45,058 nucleotides of DNA, taken from an uncultured bacterium. GTDB taxonomy: Bacteria > Verrucomicrobiota > Kiritimatiellia > RFP12 > UBA3636. Below the pieces are notes generated by a model. It did no database searches, was not told the DNA's origin, and saw only the letters and a list, made by a program, of their open reading frames with translations. The stretch covers positions 1 through 45,058 of the forward strand of contig CADBEF010000002.1 of the NCBI GenBank assembly GCA_902793555.1, written 5' to 3'. Position numbers and translations under genes: made by a program. Within the stretch, counting starts at the first letter, position 1, and each line of letters begins with the position of its first letter. Positions 32,701 to 41,284 of this stretch are shown one piece after another.

Positions 32701-33651
32701 ATGTACATCGGACTCCTGTTCGCGGTTCTCACGGGCCTCACGTGGGTGATCACCGGCGCGATCGTCGGTCTGGCGGAGCGGCGCGGCTGCGGCGCGTTCC
32801 GCCAGCAGCTCGTGAGCACGCTCTATTCGATCGGGGCCGTGTCGCTGGCGCTCGTCGCGGGCGGGCGGCTCCTGCCGGACGCCCCGGCGTTCGCGTTCTC
32901 GGCGGCGGCCCGGCCGGCGCTGCTGATGGCGGCATGGGGGTTCCTCAACTTCTGGATGATCTTCTTCATGGGGCGCGCGATGGCGCGCGGTCCGAACGGG
33001 CTGGCCTGGACGGTCACGCAGTCCGGTCTCGTGTTTCCGTTCCTGATGGGCGTTCTGTCGGGTAATTCGCCCCTCACCTGGGCGCGTGCTGCGGGGTTCG
33101 CGCTCATCGTCGGAAACGTGGTCGTCTCGGGCGCCGCGAAGGGCGGATCTTCCAAAGGGGGTTCGACCCTGCGGTGGTTCCTGCCGGCGCTGGCGGCGTT
33201 CGTCCTGTGCGGCGCGAACCAGTGCGCGGTGAACCTCGTGTCCTACGACGGGGTCGTGCCCCCGCAGATGCGCCCGGCGAACCTGGAGCGCATGTTCTGG
33301 GGCGCCGCCGGGACGCTCGCCGCGTGGACCGTCTTCGTCGCCGGCAAGCGCCTGATGGAGGGACCGGCGCCCCGCGACCCGGACCTGCGCGGCAAGTACC
33401 TTTTCCTGCTCAAGGTCTGCGGGCTGGCGCTCGTCCCGGGATTCGTGGCGAGCTGTTGGTTCCACTTCAACGCGCTGGACCGCCTGCAGGCGGCCGGGGC
33501 GATCGCGGTCGCCTCGCCCATGGAGGTGAACGCCTGCCTTCTCGGCTTTTTCCTCTACGGGCGCCTGGCGCTGCGGGAGCGGACGACGGCGTTGCAGAAC
33601 GCCGCCTTCGCGCTGGGGCTGCTGGGCGTCGTCCTGATCGCGCTGGGGTAG
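32701..33651 (+). CDS. EamA/DMT-superfamily membrane transporter
   Basis: 316 residues with about ten hydrophobic helices in two halves, as in drug/metabolite transporters. The first half begins MYIGLLFAVLTGLTWVITGA and carries the Trp/Gly-rich helix typical of the family; the final pair (VNACLLGFFLYGRLAL and LGLLGVVLIALG) is the usual end. Substrate unknown. The preceding ATG (32692) lies in the -10 box, so 32701 is used. Convergent with purD, 10 bases between stops. Confidence 0.8.
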   Translation: MYIGLLFAVLTGLTWVITGAIVGLAERRGCGAFRQQLVSTLYSIGAVSLALVAGGRLLPDAPAFAFSAAARPALLMAAWGFLNFWMIFFMGRAMARGPNGLAWTVTQSGLVFPFLMGVLSGNSPLTWARAAGFALIVGNVVVSGAAKGGSSKGGSTLRWFLPALAAFVLCGANQCAVNLVSYDGVVPPQMRPANLERMFWGAAGTLAAWTVFVAGKRLMEGPAPRDPDLRGKYLFLLKVCGLALVPGFVASCWFHFNALDRLQAAGAIAVASPMEVNACLLGFFLYGRLALRERTTALQNAAFALGLLGVVLIALG

Positions 33652-33661
33652 CGCGGGGCCG

Positions 33662-34942
33662 CTACGCGAGGCGCTCGATCGCGCGGTGCGCGATGTCGGA
33701 GCGGTAGTAGGCGTCCGCGAACTTGATTTTGACGACGCCGCGGTAGGCGGCGGCGACGGCCTCCTTGATGCCGTCGCCGAGAGCGGTCACGCCGAGGACC
33801 CGGCCGCCGTCCGTGAGGGCCGCGCCGCCTTCGGCGGGCTTGGTTCCGGCATGGAAGACGACGACGTCCGGCTGGGCGGCCGCCTCGTCGAGCCCTTCGA
33901 TCAGGTCGCCCTTCTTGTAGGTTTCGGGATAGCCGCCCGCGACCATGACGACGCAGACGGCGGAACGCGGGTCGATTTCGAGCTTGACCTTGTCGAGCGT
34001 GCCGTCCATGCAGGCGCGGAGCGGCTCCAGGAGCGGGCTCGAGAGGCGAGCGAGGACCGCCTGCGTCTCGGGGTCCCCGAAGCGGCAGTTGAACTCCAGG
34101 ACCTTCGGTCCGTTGGCGGTGAGCATGAGGCCGGCGTAGAGGACGCCGCGGTAGACGATCCCGCGGGCCTTGAGCTCGCGGACGACCGGAAGGAAGACCT
34201 GGGATTCGACGACGGCGAGCATGTCGGGCGTCATCGCCGGGGCGGGCGAATAGGCGCCCATGCCGCCGGTGTTGGGGCCCTTGTCGCCGTCGAGCAGGCG
34301 CTTGTGGTCCTGGGCGGAAGGCAGAAGGGCGACGTGTTCGCCGTCCACGAACGCCAGAAGGGACGCTTCCTCGCCGTCGAGGTATTGCTCGACGAGGACC
34401 GAATCGGCCGCGGCGCCGAACTTGCGGGCGTCGAACATGTCGGCGATCGCGGCGTCGACGTCCTCCTTCGTCATGCAGACGCTCACGCCCTTGCCGGCGG
34501 CCAGGCCGTCGGCCTTGAGGACGACGGGGATGCCGAGCCGGGCGACGGCCTCGCGGGCCTCCCCGGCGGTGCGGACGACCTCCGCCTCGGCGGTGGGGAC
34601 CTGGGCGGCGCGCATGACGTCCTTTGCGAACTCCTTGCTGCCCTCCATGCGGGCGGCGGCGGCGCAGGGGCCGAAAATGGCGAACCCTTCGGCCTGGAAG
34701 GCGTCCACGACGCCGAGGCAGAGGGGAACTTCCGGGCCGACGACGGTGAAATCGGGGCGGTTCTCGCGGGCCCAGGCGACGAGGCCGGCCACGTCCTTGG
34801 CGGCGACCGGGACGTTCGTGGCGATCGCGGCCGTGCCGGCGTTGCCGGGGGCGCAGAAGAGCTCGGCGGACGGGTCGTCCTCGCGGAGCTTCCAGGCGAT
34901 GGCGTGTTCGCGGCCGCCGTTGCCGATGACGAGAATCTTCAT
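33662..34942 (-). CDS. purD: phosphoribosylamine--glycine ligase (GAR synthetase)
   Basis: ATP-grasp enzyme that joins phosphoribosylamine and glycine in purine synthesis. 426 residues, normal. The start MKILVIGNGGREHAIAWKL is the family N-terminus. GPEVPLCLGVVDAFQ, PVVLKADGLAAGKGVSV, DHKRLLDGDKGPNTGGMGAY and LEFNCRFGDPETQ (metal-binding Asn and Glu) are the diagnostic motifs. It follows algJ on the same strand but has its own promoter. Confidence 0.97.
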   Translation of the reverse strand: MKILVIGNGGREHAIAWKLREDDPSAELFCAPGNAGTAAIATNVPVAAKDVAGLVAWARENRPDFTVVGPEVPLCLGVVDAFQAEGFAIFGPCAAAARMEGSKEFAKDVMRAAQVPTAEAEVVRTAGEAREAVARLGIPVVLKADGLAAGKGVSVCMTKEDVDAAIADMFDARKFGAAADSVLVEQYLDGEEASLLAFVDGEHVALLPSAQDHKRLLDGDKGPNTGGMGAYSPAPAMTPDMLAVVESQVFLPVVRELKARGIVYRGVLYAGLMLTANGPKVLEFNCRFGDPETQAVLARLSSPLLEPLRACMDGTLDKVKLEIDPRSAVCVVMVAGGYPETYKKGDLIEGLDEAAAQPDVVVFHAGTKPAEGGAALTDGGRVLGVTALGDGIKEAVAAAYRGVVKIKFADAYYRSDIAHRAIERLA

Positions 34943-34975
34943 GGTAGGGGATCGGATTTCGTGAAAACGGGCGAG

Positions 34976-35004
34976 ATGCTACCAAATCCGGCCCCGCGGC
35001 GCAA
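34976..35004 (-). promoter_or_regulatory. purD promoter
   Basis: -35 TTGCGC (34999-35004), 17-base spacer, -10 TAGCAT (34976-34981). A leader of about 27 bases ends CCCTACC before ATG, with no Shine-Dalgarno. Confidence 0.65.
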
Positions 35005-35035
35005 TCCCCCTTCCGGTCGCGGTCCGCGACGGCGC

Positions 35036-36523
35036 TCACGGCCGGCGGGCGAGTCGCCAGACGAGGTCCGCGGACGCCGCCGAACCGCCTTCGAGCGAGA
35101 CTTCGAGAGGGCCGTCCGACGGCAGTTCGGCGACATCGAAGAACGCGGCTCGCTTCACGCCGGGCGGCACGTCGCGCCGCGCGATTTCCGCCCCGCCGCA
35201 CCGCAGGACGGCGACCGGTCTCGCCCGGCCGCCGGCGCGGACGTCCCCGAACACGGCGCGGGCGGCGATGCGGTCGCCGGCGCGGGGCGGGCGGCTGGCC
35301 GGGGGCTCTTCGGCTCGGCCGAAGGCGGCGGCCGCGCGCGTGCCGGCGTCGAGGTATTTCGAGACGGATGCGTCGAGCCGGCAGGCGGGGAACTGCTCGA
35401 CCAGGACGTCCGGGATTCCGTGCGCCGTCGCGCCCTCGAGGAAGCCCGGGCTGAACCGCTGGAAAATGAGCGCGCGGACCCGGCCGACGCCTTTCGCGAA
35501 CGGGAACCTCACGTCTCCGTCCTTTCCGCGCCAGGAGGCAAGCGAAAAGCGCATGAACGAATCGTGCGCCAGCAGGACCGAGATTCCGCCTCCCTCGCGC
35601 TTCGTGGCCACGTTGCAGTAGGGGTAGCGCGCCGCGTTGTGGACGACGCCGTCGTCGTCCTGGACCTCGCCCGGGACCGAAACCTCGAGCCGGATCGACC
35701 GCCGCCAGCAGCCCGGCGCCTCGCCCGCGAGAACGGCGGGGGGCGGTTCGTCGTACCACGGCGGGGTTTCGCCGATCCGGTCCGGGAAGAGTTCCCGGAG
35801 CCGGCGGTTGATCCGGTCGTAGAGCAGCCACTCCCCGTAGGCGTTCGGGTGGTGGTCTCGGTCGAAAAACGTCTCGCGTCCGGCCGCGAAGGCGGCCGCG
35901 AAGTCGTCGTCGGCGAACAGGACGTCGTCGCGCGCCGGGGAATCCGCGAGCGCTTCCCGGACCTGCGCGGCGACGTTGTTCCCGCGGTGGCGCCGGATCG
36001 CGGGATACAGCTCCTGCCACCGGGCCTGGGCTTTCGTGACGGCGGGGACCTCCAGCACGGCGGCGCCGATCGCGCGGCCCCATTCGCGGCGCCCCTCGAA
36101 AAGGACGATCCAGTCCGCGAGTTCCGCCGGCGATAGCTCCTTGGCGCCGAGATAGTCGTCCAGCTCCGGCCAGTCGCCGCCGCGCCGGAAAACCCAGTTT
36201 CCGTGTCCGGGCACCTCGCGTCCGACCGGCGTCTTGAGCCGTCGGAACGACTGGTCGCGGTGGAAGAGCAGGAGCTCGGTTCGCCAGGGCAGGGCGTCTC
36301 CGTACCACGATTCCCACGCGCGGCCGAACTCCGCCGGCGCGACGCTCCGCGGGGTGCCTTTCCTCAACGTCGGGTACGGCGCGGAATTGCGCTTTTCGCC
36401 GGCCGAGTCGAACGCCGCCCACGAGACGGCCCCCGTGCGGCGCAGGACGATCCGCGCGACCTGGGGAAAAGCCAGGGCGGCGCTCCAGAACGCGAGGAAG
36501 GCGGCGGGCAGGATCCTGTTCAT
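35036..36523 (-). CDS. AlgJ/AlgX-like SGNH polysaccharide O-acetyltransferase
   Basis: 495 residues with an N-terminal membrane anchor (MNRILPAAFLAFWSAALAF). The catalytic set of AlgX/AlgJ can be placed: Asp223 and His225 in DRDHHPNAYGEW, and Ser322 in LLAHDSFMRF. It should take acetyl groups delivered by AlgI and put them on a secreted glycan in the periplasm. The C-terminal 100 residues (from about 400) form an extra, Arg-rich region that I do not recognise. It starts 11 bases after the algI stop with AAAGG about 9 bases upstream, so it is co-translated with algI. The glycan is not identifiable; no alginate polymerase genes are here. Confidence 0.87.
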   Translation of the reverse strand: MNRILPAAFLAFWSAALAFPQVARIVLRRTGAVSWAAFDSAGEKRNSAPYPTLRKGTPRSVAPAEFGRAWESWYGDALPWRTELLLFHRDQSFRRLKTPVGREVPGHGNWVFRRGGDWPELDDYLGAKELSPAELADWIVLFEGRREWGRAIGAAVLEVPAVTKAQARWQELYPAIRRHRGNNVAAQVREALADSPARDDVLFADDDFAAAFAAGRETFFDRDHHPNAYGEWLLYDRINRRLRELFPDRIGETPPWYDEPPPAVLAGEAPGCWRRSIRLEVSVPGEVQDDDGVVHNAARYPYCNVATKREGGGISVLLAHDSFMRFSLASWRGKDGDVRFPFAKGVGRVRALIFQRFSPGFLEGATAHGIPDVLVEQFPACRLDASVSKYLDAGTRAAAAFGRAEEPPASRPPRAGDRIAARAVFGDVRAGGRARPVAVLRCGGAEIARRDVPPGVKRAAFFDVAELPSDGPLEVSLEGGSAASADLVWRLARRP

Positions 36524-36534
36524 CGCGGCGCCTT

Positions 36535-38016
36535 TCAGAACTGGAAGTAGAGGAAGGACCGCCGCGTGGAGGCGGCGAGGAACAGCAGGGCGAGCACGCC
36601 GAGCGCCGTCGCCGCGAGGCTTTCGAGCGTCCAGACGAACCACTCCGGGAGGACGCGCCGAGCGAGGCGCCGCAGCGCCGGGACGACGGGAAGCGAAAGG
36701 ACGGCGCCCGCGGCGAGGGCGACGGAGACGACCGGCGTGCAGTCGAGCCACAGCGTGCGGGCCTCCCGGGCGACGGGCTCCAGCCCCGCGAGCGAACGCA
36801 GCAGGGAGCCCGCGGCGGCGGGCGTGGCGGAGCGGAAGAGGATCCAGCCGAAGGCGACCGCGGCAAGCGTCCAGGCGTGCGCCGCGAGGAACCGCGGCGC
36901 GGCGATCCACGCGGGCCGGTCCGGGGGAGGCGCGCCTTTGCGGCGCTTCGGTCCGAACAGGCGTTCGGCGCAGACGAGCAGCCCGTGCCAAAGCCCCCAA
37001 AGCAGGAACGTCCACCCCGTGCCGTGCCAGACGCCGCACGCCGCGAAGACGGCCATCGAGTTGAGGCACGCCCGCGCCGCGCCGCACCGGCTGCCTCCGA
37101 GCGGGAAGTAGAGATAGTCGCGGAGCCACGAGGAGAGCGAGACGTGCCACCGGCGCCAGAATTCGCGGACCGAGGCCGAGCCGTAGGGCCAGAGGAAGTT
37201 CTCCTTGAAATCGAACCCGAGCGTCCGCCCCAAGCCGATCGCCATGTCGGAATAGCCCGAGAAGTCGAAGTAGAGCTGCAGCGAATACGCCGCCACGCCC
37301 AGCGCCGCCATGCCGGGCGACATTCCCCGCCCGGCGTCCGCGAGCTCCCAGACCGCGTCCGCGAACGGCGCGAGCTGGTTGGCGAGGAGGACCTTCTTGG
37401 CGAGACCGACGAGCAGCCGCCGGAAGCCGGACGCCGCGAGCGGCGCCGAGAAGGGGCGCGAGCGGAACGACTCCGCGACGTCCGCCCACCGGACGATCGG
37501 CCCCGAGACGAACACCGGGAACAGCGCCATCCAGCAGATCGTGTCGAGCGGGTTGCGCGGGGGCGGGCGGACGCCGCGCGCGGCGTCCCACACGCAGGAC
37601 ATCGACCGGAAGACCCAGAAGCTGATTCCCAGCGGAAACGCGATCGCGGGGGCGGGCACGAGCGGACAGCCCGCCGCCGCGTCGATCCACCGGGCGAGGA
37701 CGCCGCCGTATTTGAAAAAGCACAACAGCCCCAGGTCGGCCGCGAGCGCGAGGGCGAGCAGTGCCTTGCGAAGGCGCGGGCGCCGCGCCGCCGAGACCGC
37801 GCGGGCGAACAGGTCGGTCCCGGCCGCGCAGCCGAGGAACCACGGCAGCCCCGGCAGGTCCGAGAGGAAGCACGCCGCGAGCGACGCGGCGAGCAGCCAT
37901 GCGTTCGCGGCCGCCGTCGCGTGGCGCCACCGCCGCCCCGCCGCCTGCAGCGCCCAGTGCCCGAAGAGCACCGGAGGCAGGAACGCCGTGAGGAAGAAGA
38001 GACTTCCGAATGCCAT
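36535..38016 (-). CDS. MBOAT-family O-acyltransferase, AlgI-like
   Basis: Integral membrane protein (493 residues, about 10-11 helices) that moves acetyl groups across the membrane. The AlgI signature is clear: LQLYFDFSGYSDMAIGLGR, FWRRWHVSLSSWLRDYLYFP, and the catalytic His331 in CGVWHGTGWTFLLWGLWHG. The start MAFGSLFFLTAFLPPVLF fits the family. No Shine-Dalgarno precedes it (CCGCCGCATG), and it lies 24 bases after the SSS symporter stop. With algJ it forms the usual AlgI-AlgJ pair for O-acetylating an exported polysaccharide; related pairs acetylate peptidoglycan or cellulose. Confidence 0.92.
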   Translation of the reverse strand: MAFGSLFFLTAFLPPVLFGHWALQAAGRRWRHATAAANAWLLAASLAACFLSDLPGLPWFLGCAAGTDLFARAVSAARRPRLRKALLALALAADLGLLCFFKYGGVLARWIDAAAGCPLVPAPAIAFPLGISFWVFRSMSCVWDAARGVRPPPRNPLDTICWMALFPVFVSGPIVRWADVAESFRSRPFSAPLAASGFRRLLVGLAKKVLLANQLAPFADAVWELADAGRGMSPGMAALGVAAYSLQLYFDFSGYSDMAIGLGRTLGFDFKENFLWPYGSASVREFWRRWHVSLSSWLRDYLYFPLGGSRCGAARACLNSMAVFAACGVWHGTGWTFLLWGLWHGLLVCAERLFGPKRRKGAPPPDRPAWIAAPRFLAAHAWTLAAVAFGWILFRSATPAAAGSLLRSLAGLEPVAREARTLWLDCTPVVSVALAAGAVLSLPVVPALRRLARRVLPEWFVWTLESLAATALGVLALLFLAASTRRSFLYFQF

Positions 38017-38040
38017 GCGGCGGAACGGAAAAAGCGGACG

Positions 38041-39627
38041 CTACTTGATCGTCTCGGCGCCGAGCGCCGTGGACTGGCGCACGAGCGTCGTCTTCTCGTA
38101 GCACGCGAACGCGCCCTCGACGAGGTCGCGGCGCGGCTTCGGCGTGAAGAGCGAGACGACCGGGACGATGACGAGGCCCGCGAGCATCGCGATCGCGCCG
38201 GAGTGGATCGGGGTCATCGCCGTGCCGGGCCAGAGCACGGGCTTCCAGCCGAACGCGTTCGCCGTCGTGAGGCAGACCGCGAAGACGAAGCACGCCCAGC
38301 ACGAGGCGGTCGTCACGCGTTTGCTGTACAGCGCGTAGAGGAACGGCGCGAGGAAGGAGCCGGCCATCGCGCCCCACGAGACGCCCATCATCTGCGCGAT
38401 GAAGGCGATCGGGCTCGTGCTGTTGTACTGCACGAGCGCGAGGGCCGCGCTGATCGCGATGAAGACGACGAGGAGGACGCGGATGCAGAGCACCTGCGAC
38501 TTCGGCTTCATGTCCTTCACGACCGTGCCGCGGATGAAGTCGATCGTGAGCGTCGAGCTCGACGTGATGACGAGCGAGGAGAGCGTCGACATCGACGCGG
38601 AGAGGACGAGCACCACCACCAGCGCCATCAGCAGGCCGTCCGTCGAGATCGCCGCCCGGAGCATCTCCGGGATGACCGAGTCGAAGCCCTGCGCGGGATT
38701 GCCGTTCGGGGCGAGGCCGATCTCGGCCGAGAAGAGGCGGCCGAATCCGCCGAGGAAGTAGCAGCCGCCGGCGATCGCGAACGCGAAGAGCGTCGAGATG
38801 AGCGTGCCCTTCTTGATCGAGCCCTCGTTCTTGATCGCATAGAACTTCTGCACCATCTGCGGCAGGCCCCACGTGCCGAGCGACGTGAGGACCACGACGA
38901 AGAGCAGGTTGAGCGGGTCGGGCCCGAGGAACGACGTGAAGATGCCCGGCGAGGGCCCGGCGCCCGGGACGATCTCCGGTCCGGGCACGCGCGCGAGGCC
39001 GTCCATCGCGGCCATCAGACCGCCCTTGCTCGCGAGCACGGCGAGGATGATCGCCGCGATGCCGAAGAGCATCACGACGCCCTGGATGAAGTCGTTGATG
39101 GCGGTCGCGAGGTAGCCGCCCGCGATCACGTAGACGGCGGTGAGGACGGCCATCACGACGATGCAGGCCGAGTAGGAGAAGCCCGGGAACGCCATCGAGA
39201 AGAGTCGCGAGAGGCCGTTGTAGAGCGAGGCCGTGTAGGGGATGAGGAAGACGAAGATGATCGCGGAGGCGGCGAGCTTGAGCGAGGGGGAGCCGAAGCG
39301 CTTGGCGAAAAAGTCGGGCATCGTCGCGGAATCGAGGTGCTGCGTCATGATGCGCGTGCGGCGGCCGAGGACGGCCCACGCGAGGAGCGAGCCGACGAGC
39401 GCGTTGCCGATGCCGGCCCAGGTCGCGCTGATGCCGTAGCGCCAGCCGAACTGGCCGGCGTAGCCGACGAACACGACGGCGGAGAAGTAGCTCGTGCCGT
39501 AGGCGAAGGCGGTGAGCCAGGGGCCGACGGTGCGGCCGCCGAGGACGAAGCCGTCGACGCTGGCGGCCTTGCGGCGGCACCAGAAGCCGATGGCGATCAG
39601 GTAGGCGAGGAGGAGCGCGATTTTCAT
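38041..39627 (-). CDS. sodium:solute symporter (SSS family)
   Basis: 528 residues, about 13 helices. The N-terminus (MKIALLLAYLIAIGFWCRRK then FVLGGRTVGPWLTAFAYGTS) and the helix 8 motif (LVLSASMSTLSSLVITSSST) are typical of SSS transporters, but the protein is clearly distinct from PutP in this window. PutP-like SATMPDFFAKRFG and GGYLATAINDFIQGVVMLFG are present. Substrate unknown; sugars, amino acids and carboxylates are all carried by this family. It is preceded by an octamer array that touches its ATG and followed after 24 bases by algI, which suggests a functional or at least a transcriptional link. Confidence 0.88.
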   Translation of the reverse strand: MKIALLLAYLIAIGFWCRRKAASVDGFVLGGRTVGPWLTAFAYGTSYFSAVVFVGYAGQFGWRYGISATWAGIGNALVGSLLAWAVLGRRTRIMTQHLDSATMPDFFAKRFGSPSLKLAASAIIFVFLIPYTASLYNGLSRLFSMAFPGFSYSACIVVMAVLTAVYVIAGGYLATAINDFIQGVVMLFGIAAIILAVLASKGGLMAAMDGLARVPGPEIVPGAGPSPGIFTSFLGPDPLNLLFVVVLTSLGTWGLPQMVQKFYAIKNEGSIKKGTLISTLFAFAIAGGCYFLGGFGRLFSAEIGLAPNGNPAQGFDSVIPEMLRAAISTDGLLMALVVVLVLSASMSTLSSLVITSSSTLTIDFIRGTVVKDMKPKSQVLCIRVLLVVFIAISAALALVQYNSTSPIAFIAQMMGVSWGAMAGSFLAPFLYALYSKRVTTASCWACFVFAVCLTTANAFGWKPVLWPGTAMTPIHSGAIAMLAGLVIVPVVSLFTPKPRRDLVEGAFACYEKTTLVRQSTALGAETIK

Positions 39628-39663
39628 GGTCGGAAGGTCGGCGAGTCGGAAGATCGGAAAGTC
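39628..39663 (-). repeat. tandem octamer array abutting the SSS symporter start
   Basis: Plus-strand units GGTCGGAA, GGTCGGCG, AGTCGGAA, GATCGGAA and a half unit AGTC. On the coding strand it ends TTCCGACC directly before ATG. It fills most of the 51-base gap after the XRE gene. Confidence 0.85.
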
Positions 39664-39678
39664 AATTCGGCATGCGAA

Positions 39679-40137
39679 TCAGGCCTGCACGCCGGCGAGG
39701 AGGGGCTGGTTGTGGGCGTAGAGGGCGTCGTTCACGGCGAGCAGGTCGTGGACGCCGCGGTCGAGGAAGAAGCGGACGATGAGGTCGCCGACGTTCGCCC
39801 GCGAGAGCGAGTAGCCGGCCGAACCGAGAAGCGCCTCGGCCTGGACGCGGTCGAGGCCGAGGACGAACGCGAGCGCGACGGCGACTTCCTTTTTCGGGAC
39901 TTCGCCGCTGCGGATGCGGCTGAACGTGCTCTTGGAGATGCCGGCGCGGGAATAGACGTCCACGTCCGCAAGGCCGCTGCGGCGGATCGCGTCGAAAATC
40001 CGGTCGCGGAAACTGCGTTGCGCGCAGTCGTGCAGATAGGCCGCGAGCGCGGCCTCTTCCGGCGGCTCTTTCGAGCCTTCGCGCCGGAGGTACTCGTCGA
40101 GTTCCTCCCGGAGCCGGTCGGAGAGGGGGCGCGGCAT
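39679..40137 (-). CDS. XRE-like helix-turn-helix regulator
   Basis: 152 residues. A Cro/C1-type helix-turn-helix is visible at about 58-90: DVDVYSRAGISKSTFSRIRS with the second helix in SKSTFSRI, then GEVPKKEVAVALAFVLGLD. The C-terminal part (VGDLIVRFFLDRGVHDLLAV, then ALYAHNQPLL) is a short conserved helical end seen with this type of regulator. The gene starts 6 bases after the galE stop and has no ribosome binding site, so translation may be coupled to galE. The target is unknown; the downstream symporter-algI-algJ genes are candidates (inference). Confidence 0.82.
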   Translation of the reverse strand: MPRPLSDRLREELDEYLRREGSKEPPEEAALAAYLHDCAQRSFRDRIFDAIRRSGLADVDVYSRAGISKSTFSRIRSGEVPKKEVAVALAFVLGLDRVQAEALLGSAGYSLSRANVGDLIVRFFLDRGVHDLLAVNDALYAHNQPLLAGVQA

Positions 40138-40143
40138 GGCCGG

Positions 40144-41166
40144 TTAGGCGTCCTTGTAGCCGTTCGGGTTCTTCGACTGCCAGTTCCAGGCGTCGCGGCA
40201 CATGTCGTCGGAGTCGCGCTTCGTCTTCCAGCCGAGGAGCTGCAGCGCCTTCGAGGCGTCCGCGTAGCAGGCCGCGGCGTCGCCGGGGCGGCGCGGACCG
40301 AACCGGTGCGGGAGCGGGCGGCCGATCGCCTTCTCGAACGAGGCGACGAGCTGCGCGACGGAGACGCCCGAGCCGGAGCCGAGGTTGATCGCGGTGCAGC
40401 CGGGGAGGTCCGAGACCTTTGCGAGCGCCGCGACGTGGCCCTCCGCCAGGTCGCACACGTGGATGTAGTCGCGGACGCCGGTGCCGTCGGGCGTCGGGTA
40501 GTCGTTCCCGAAGATCGTGAGCTCCTTGAGGCGGCCGACCGCGACCTGCGTGATGTAGGGCATCAGGTTGTTCGGGATGCCGGCGGGGTCCTCGCCCATC
40601 AGGCCGCTCTCGTGCGCGCCGACGGGGTTGAAGTAGCGCAGCAGCAGGAAGTGCCACGCCGGGTCGGCGGCGGCCATCGCGCGCATGATCTCCTCGAGCC
40701 AGAGCTTCGTCGCGCCGTAGGGATTGAGGGCGGAAAGGGGCGCGGTCTCCTTCAGCGGGAGATTCGCCGGGTCGGGGTTGCCGTAGACCGTCGCCGAGGA
40801 GGAGAAGATGAAGTTGCGGACCTCGTGCTTCCGGAGCTCGTCCAGGAGGACGAGCGTCCCGGCGACGTTGTTCTGGTAGTACTCCCAGGGCTTCGCGACG
40901 GACTCGCCGACGGCCTTGTAGCCGGCGAAGTGGATGACGGCGTCGAACTTCTCCGAGTCGAGGACGGAGCGGACGACGGAGCGGTCGCCGATGTCGCCCA
41001 CGACGAGGCGCGGGCGCTTCCCGCTGATCTTCTCGACGCGGTTCAGGGACTCGGGCGAGCTGTTCGACAGGTTGTCGAGGACCGTGATCGTGTGGCCCGC
41101 GGCATAGGCCGCGACGCAGGTGTGGCTGCCGATGTATCCGGCGCCGCCGGTGACGAGGATGTTCAT
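40144..41166 (-). CDS. galE: UDP-glucose 4-epimerase
   Basis: Interconverts UDP-glucose and UDP-galactose; extended SDR fold. 340 residues. NAD-binding GGAGYIG is at 7-13, Ser124 lies in FSSSATVYG, and Tyr150-x-x-x-Lys154 in NPYGATKLWLEE. YFNPVGAHESGLMGEDP and GTGVRDYIHVCDLAEGHV are diagnostic for GalE. It heads the unit galE-XRE-SSS-algI-algJ and could feed sugar nucleotides to the polysaccharide that AlgI/AlgJ acetylate (inference). Confidence 0.97.
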   Translation of the reverse strand: MNILVTGGAGYIGSHTCVAAYAAGHTITVLDNLSNSSPESLNRVEKISGKRPRLVVGDIGDRSVVRSVLDSEKFDAVIHFAGYKAVGESVAKPWEYYQNNVAGTLVLLDELRKHEVRNFIFSSSATVYGNPDPANLPLKETAPLSALNPYGATKLWLEEIMRAMAAADPAWHFLLLRYFNPVGAHESGLMGEDPAGIPNNLMPYITQVAVGRLKELTIFGNDYPTPDGTGVRDYIHVCDLAEGHVAALAKVSDLPGCTAINLGSGSGVSVAQLVASFEKAIGRPLPHRFGPRRPGDAAACYADASKALQLLGWKTKRDSDDMCRDAWNWQSKNPNGYKDA

Positions 41167-41202
41167 GGTTGGGGGCGCGGAATGGGTCCGCGGACGGCCG
41201 GA

Positions 41203-41231
41203 ATGCTAGCACATCCGTTCCCGAATGTCAC
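41203..41231 (-). promoter_or_regulatory. galE operon promoter
   Basis: -35 GTGACA (41226-41231), 17-base spacer, -10 TAGCAT (41203-41208). A leader of about 30 bases ends CCCCAACC before ATG. Confidence 0.7.
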
Positions 41232-41246
41232 GCGCGGCGCGGCGCT

Positions 41247-41274
41247 TTGCTTTTCAGCCCGTTTCTGGTAGCAT
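41247..41274 (+). promoter_or_regulatory. promoter of the 41285 gene, near-leaderless
   Basis: -35 TTGCTT (41247-41252), 16-base spacer, -10 TAGCAT (41269-41274), then 10 bases of C-rich sequence to ATG 41285. Confidence 0.6.
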
Positions 41275-41284
41275 TCCCCCCGCC

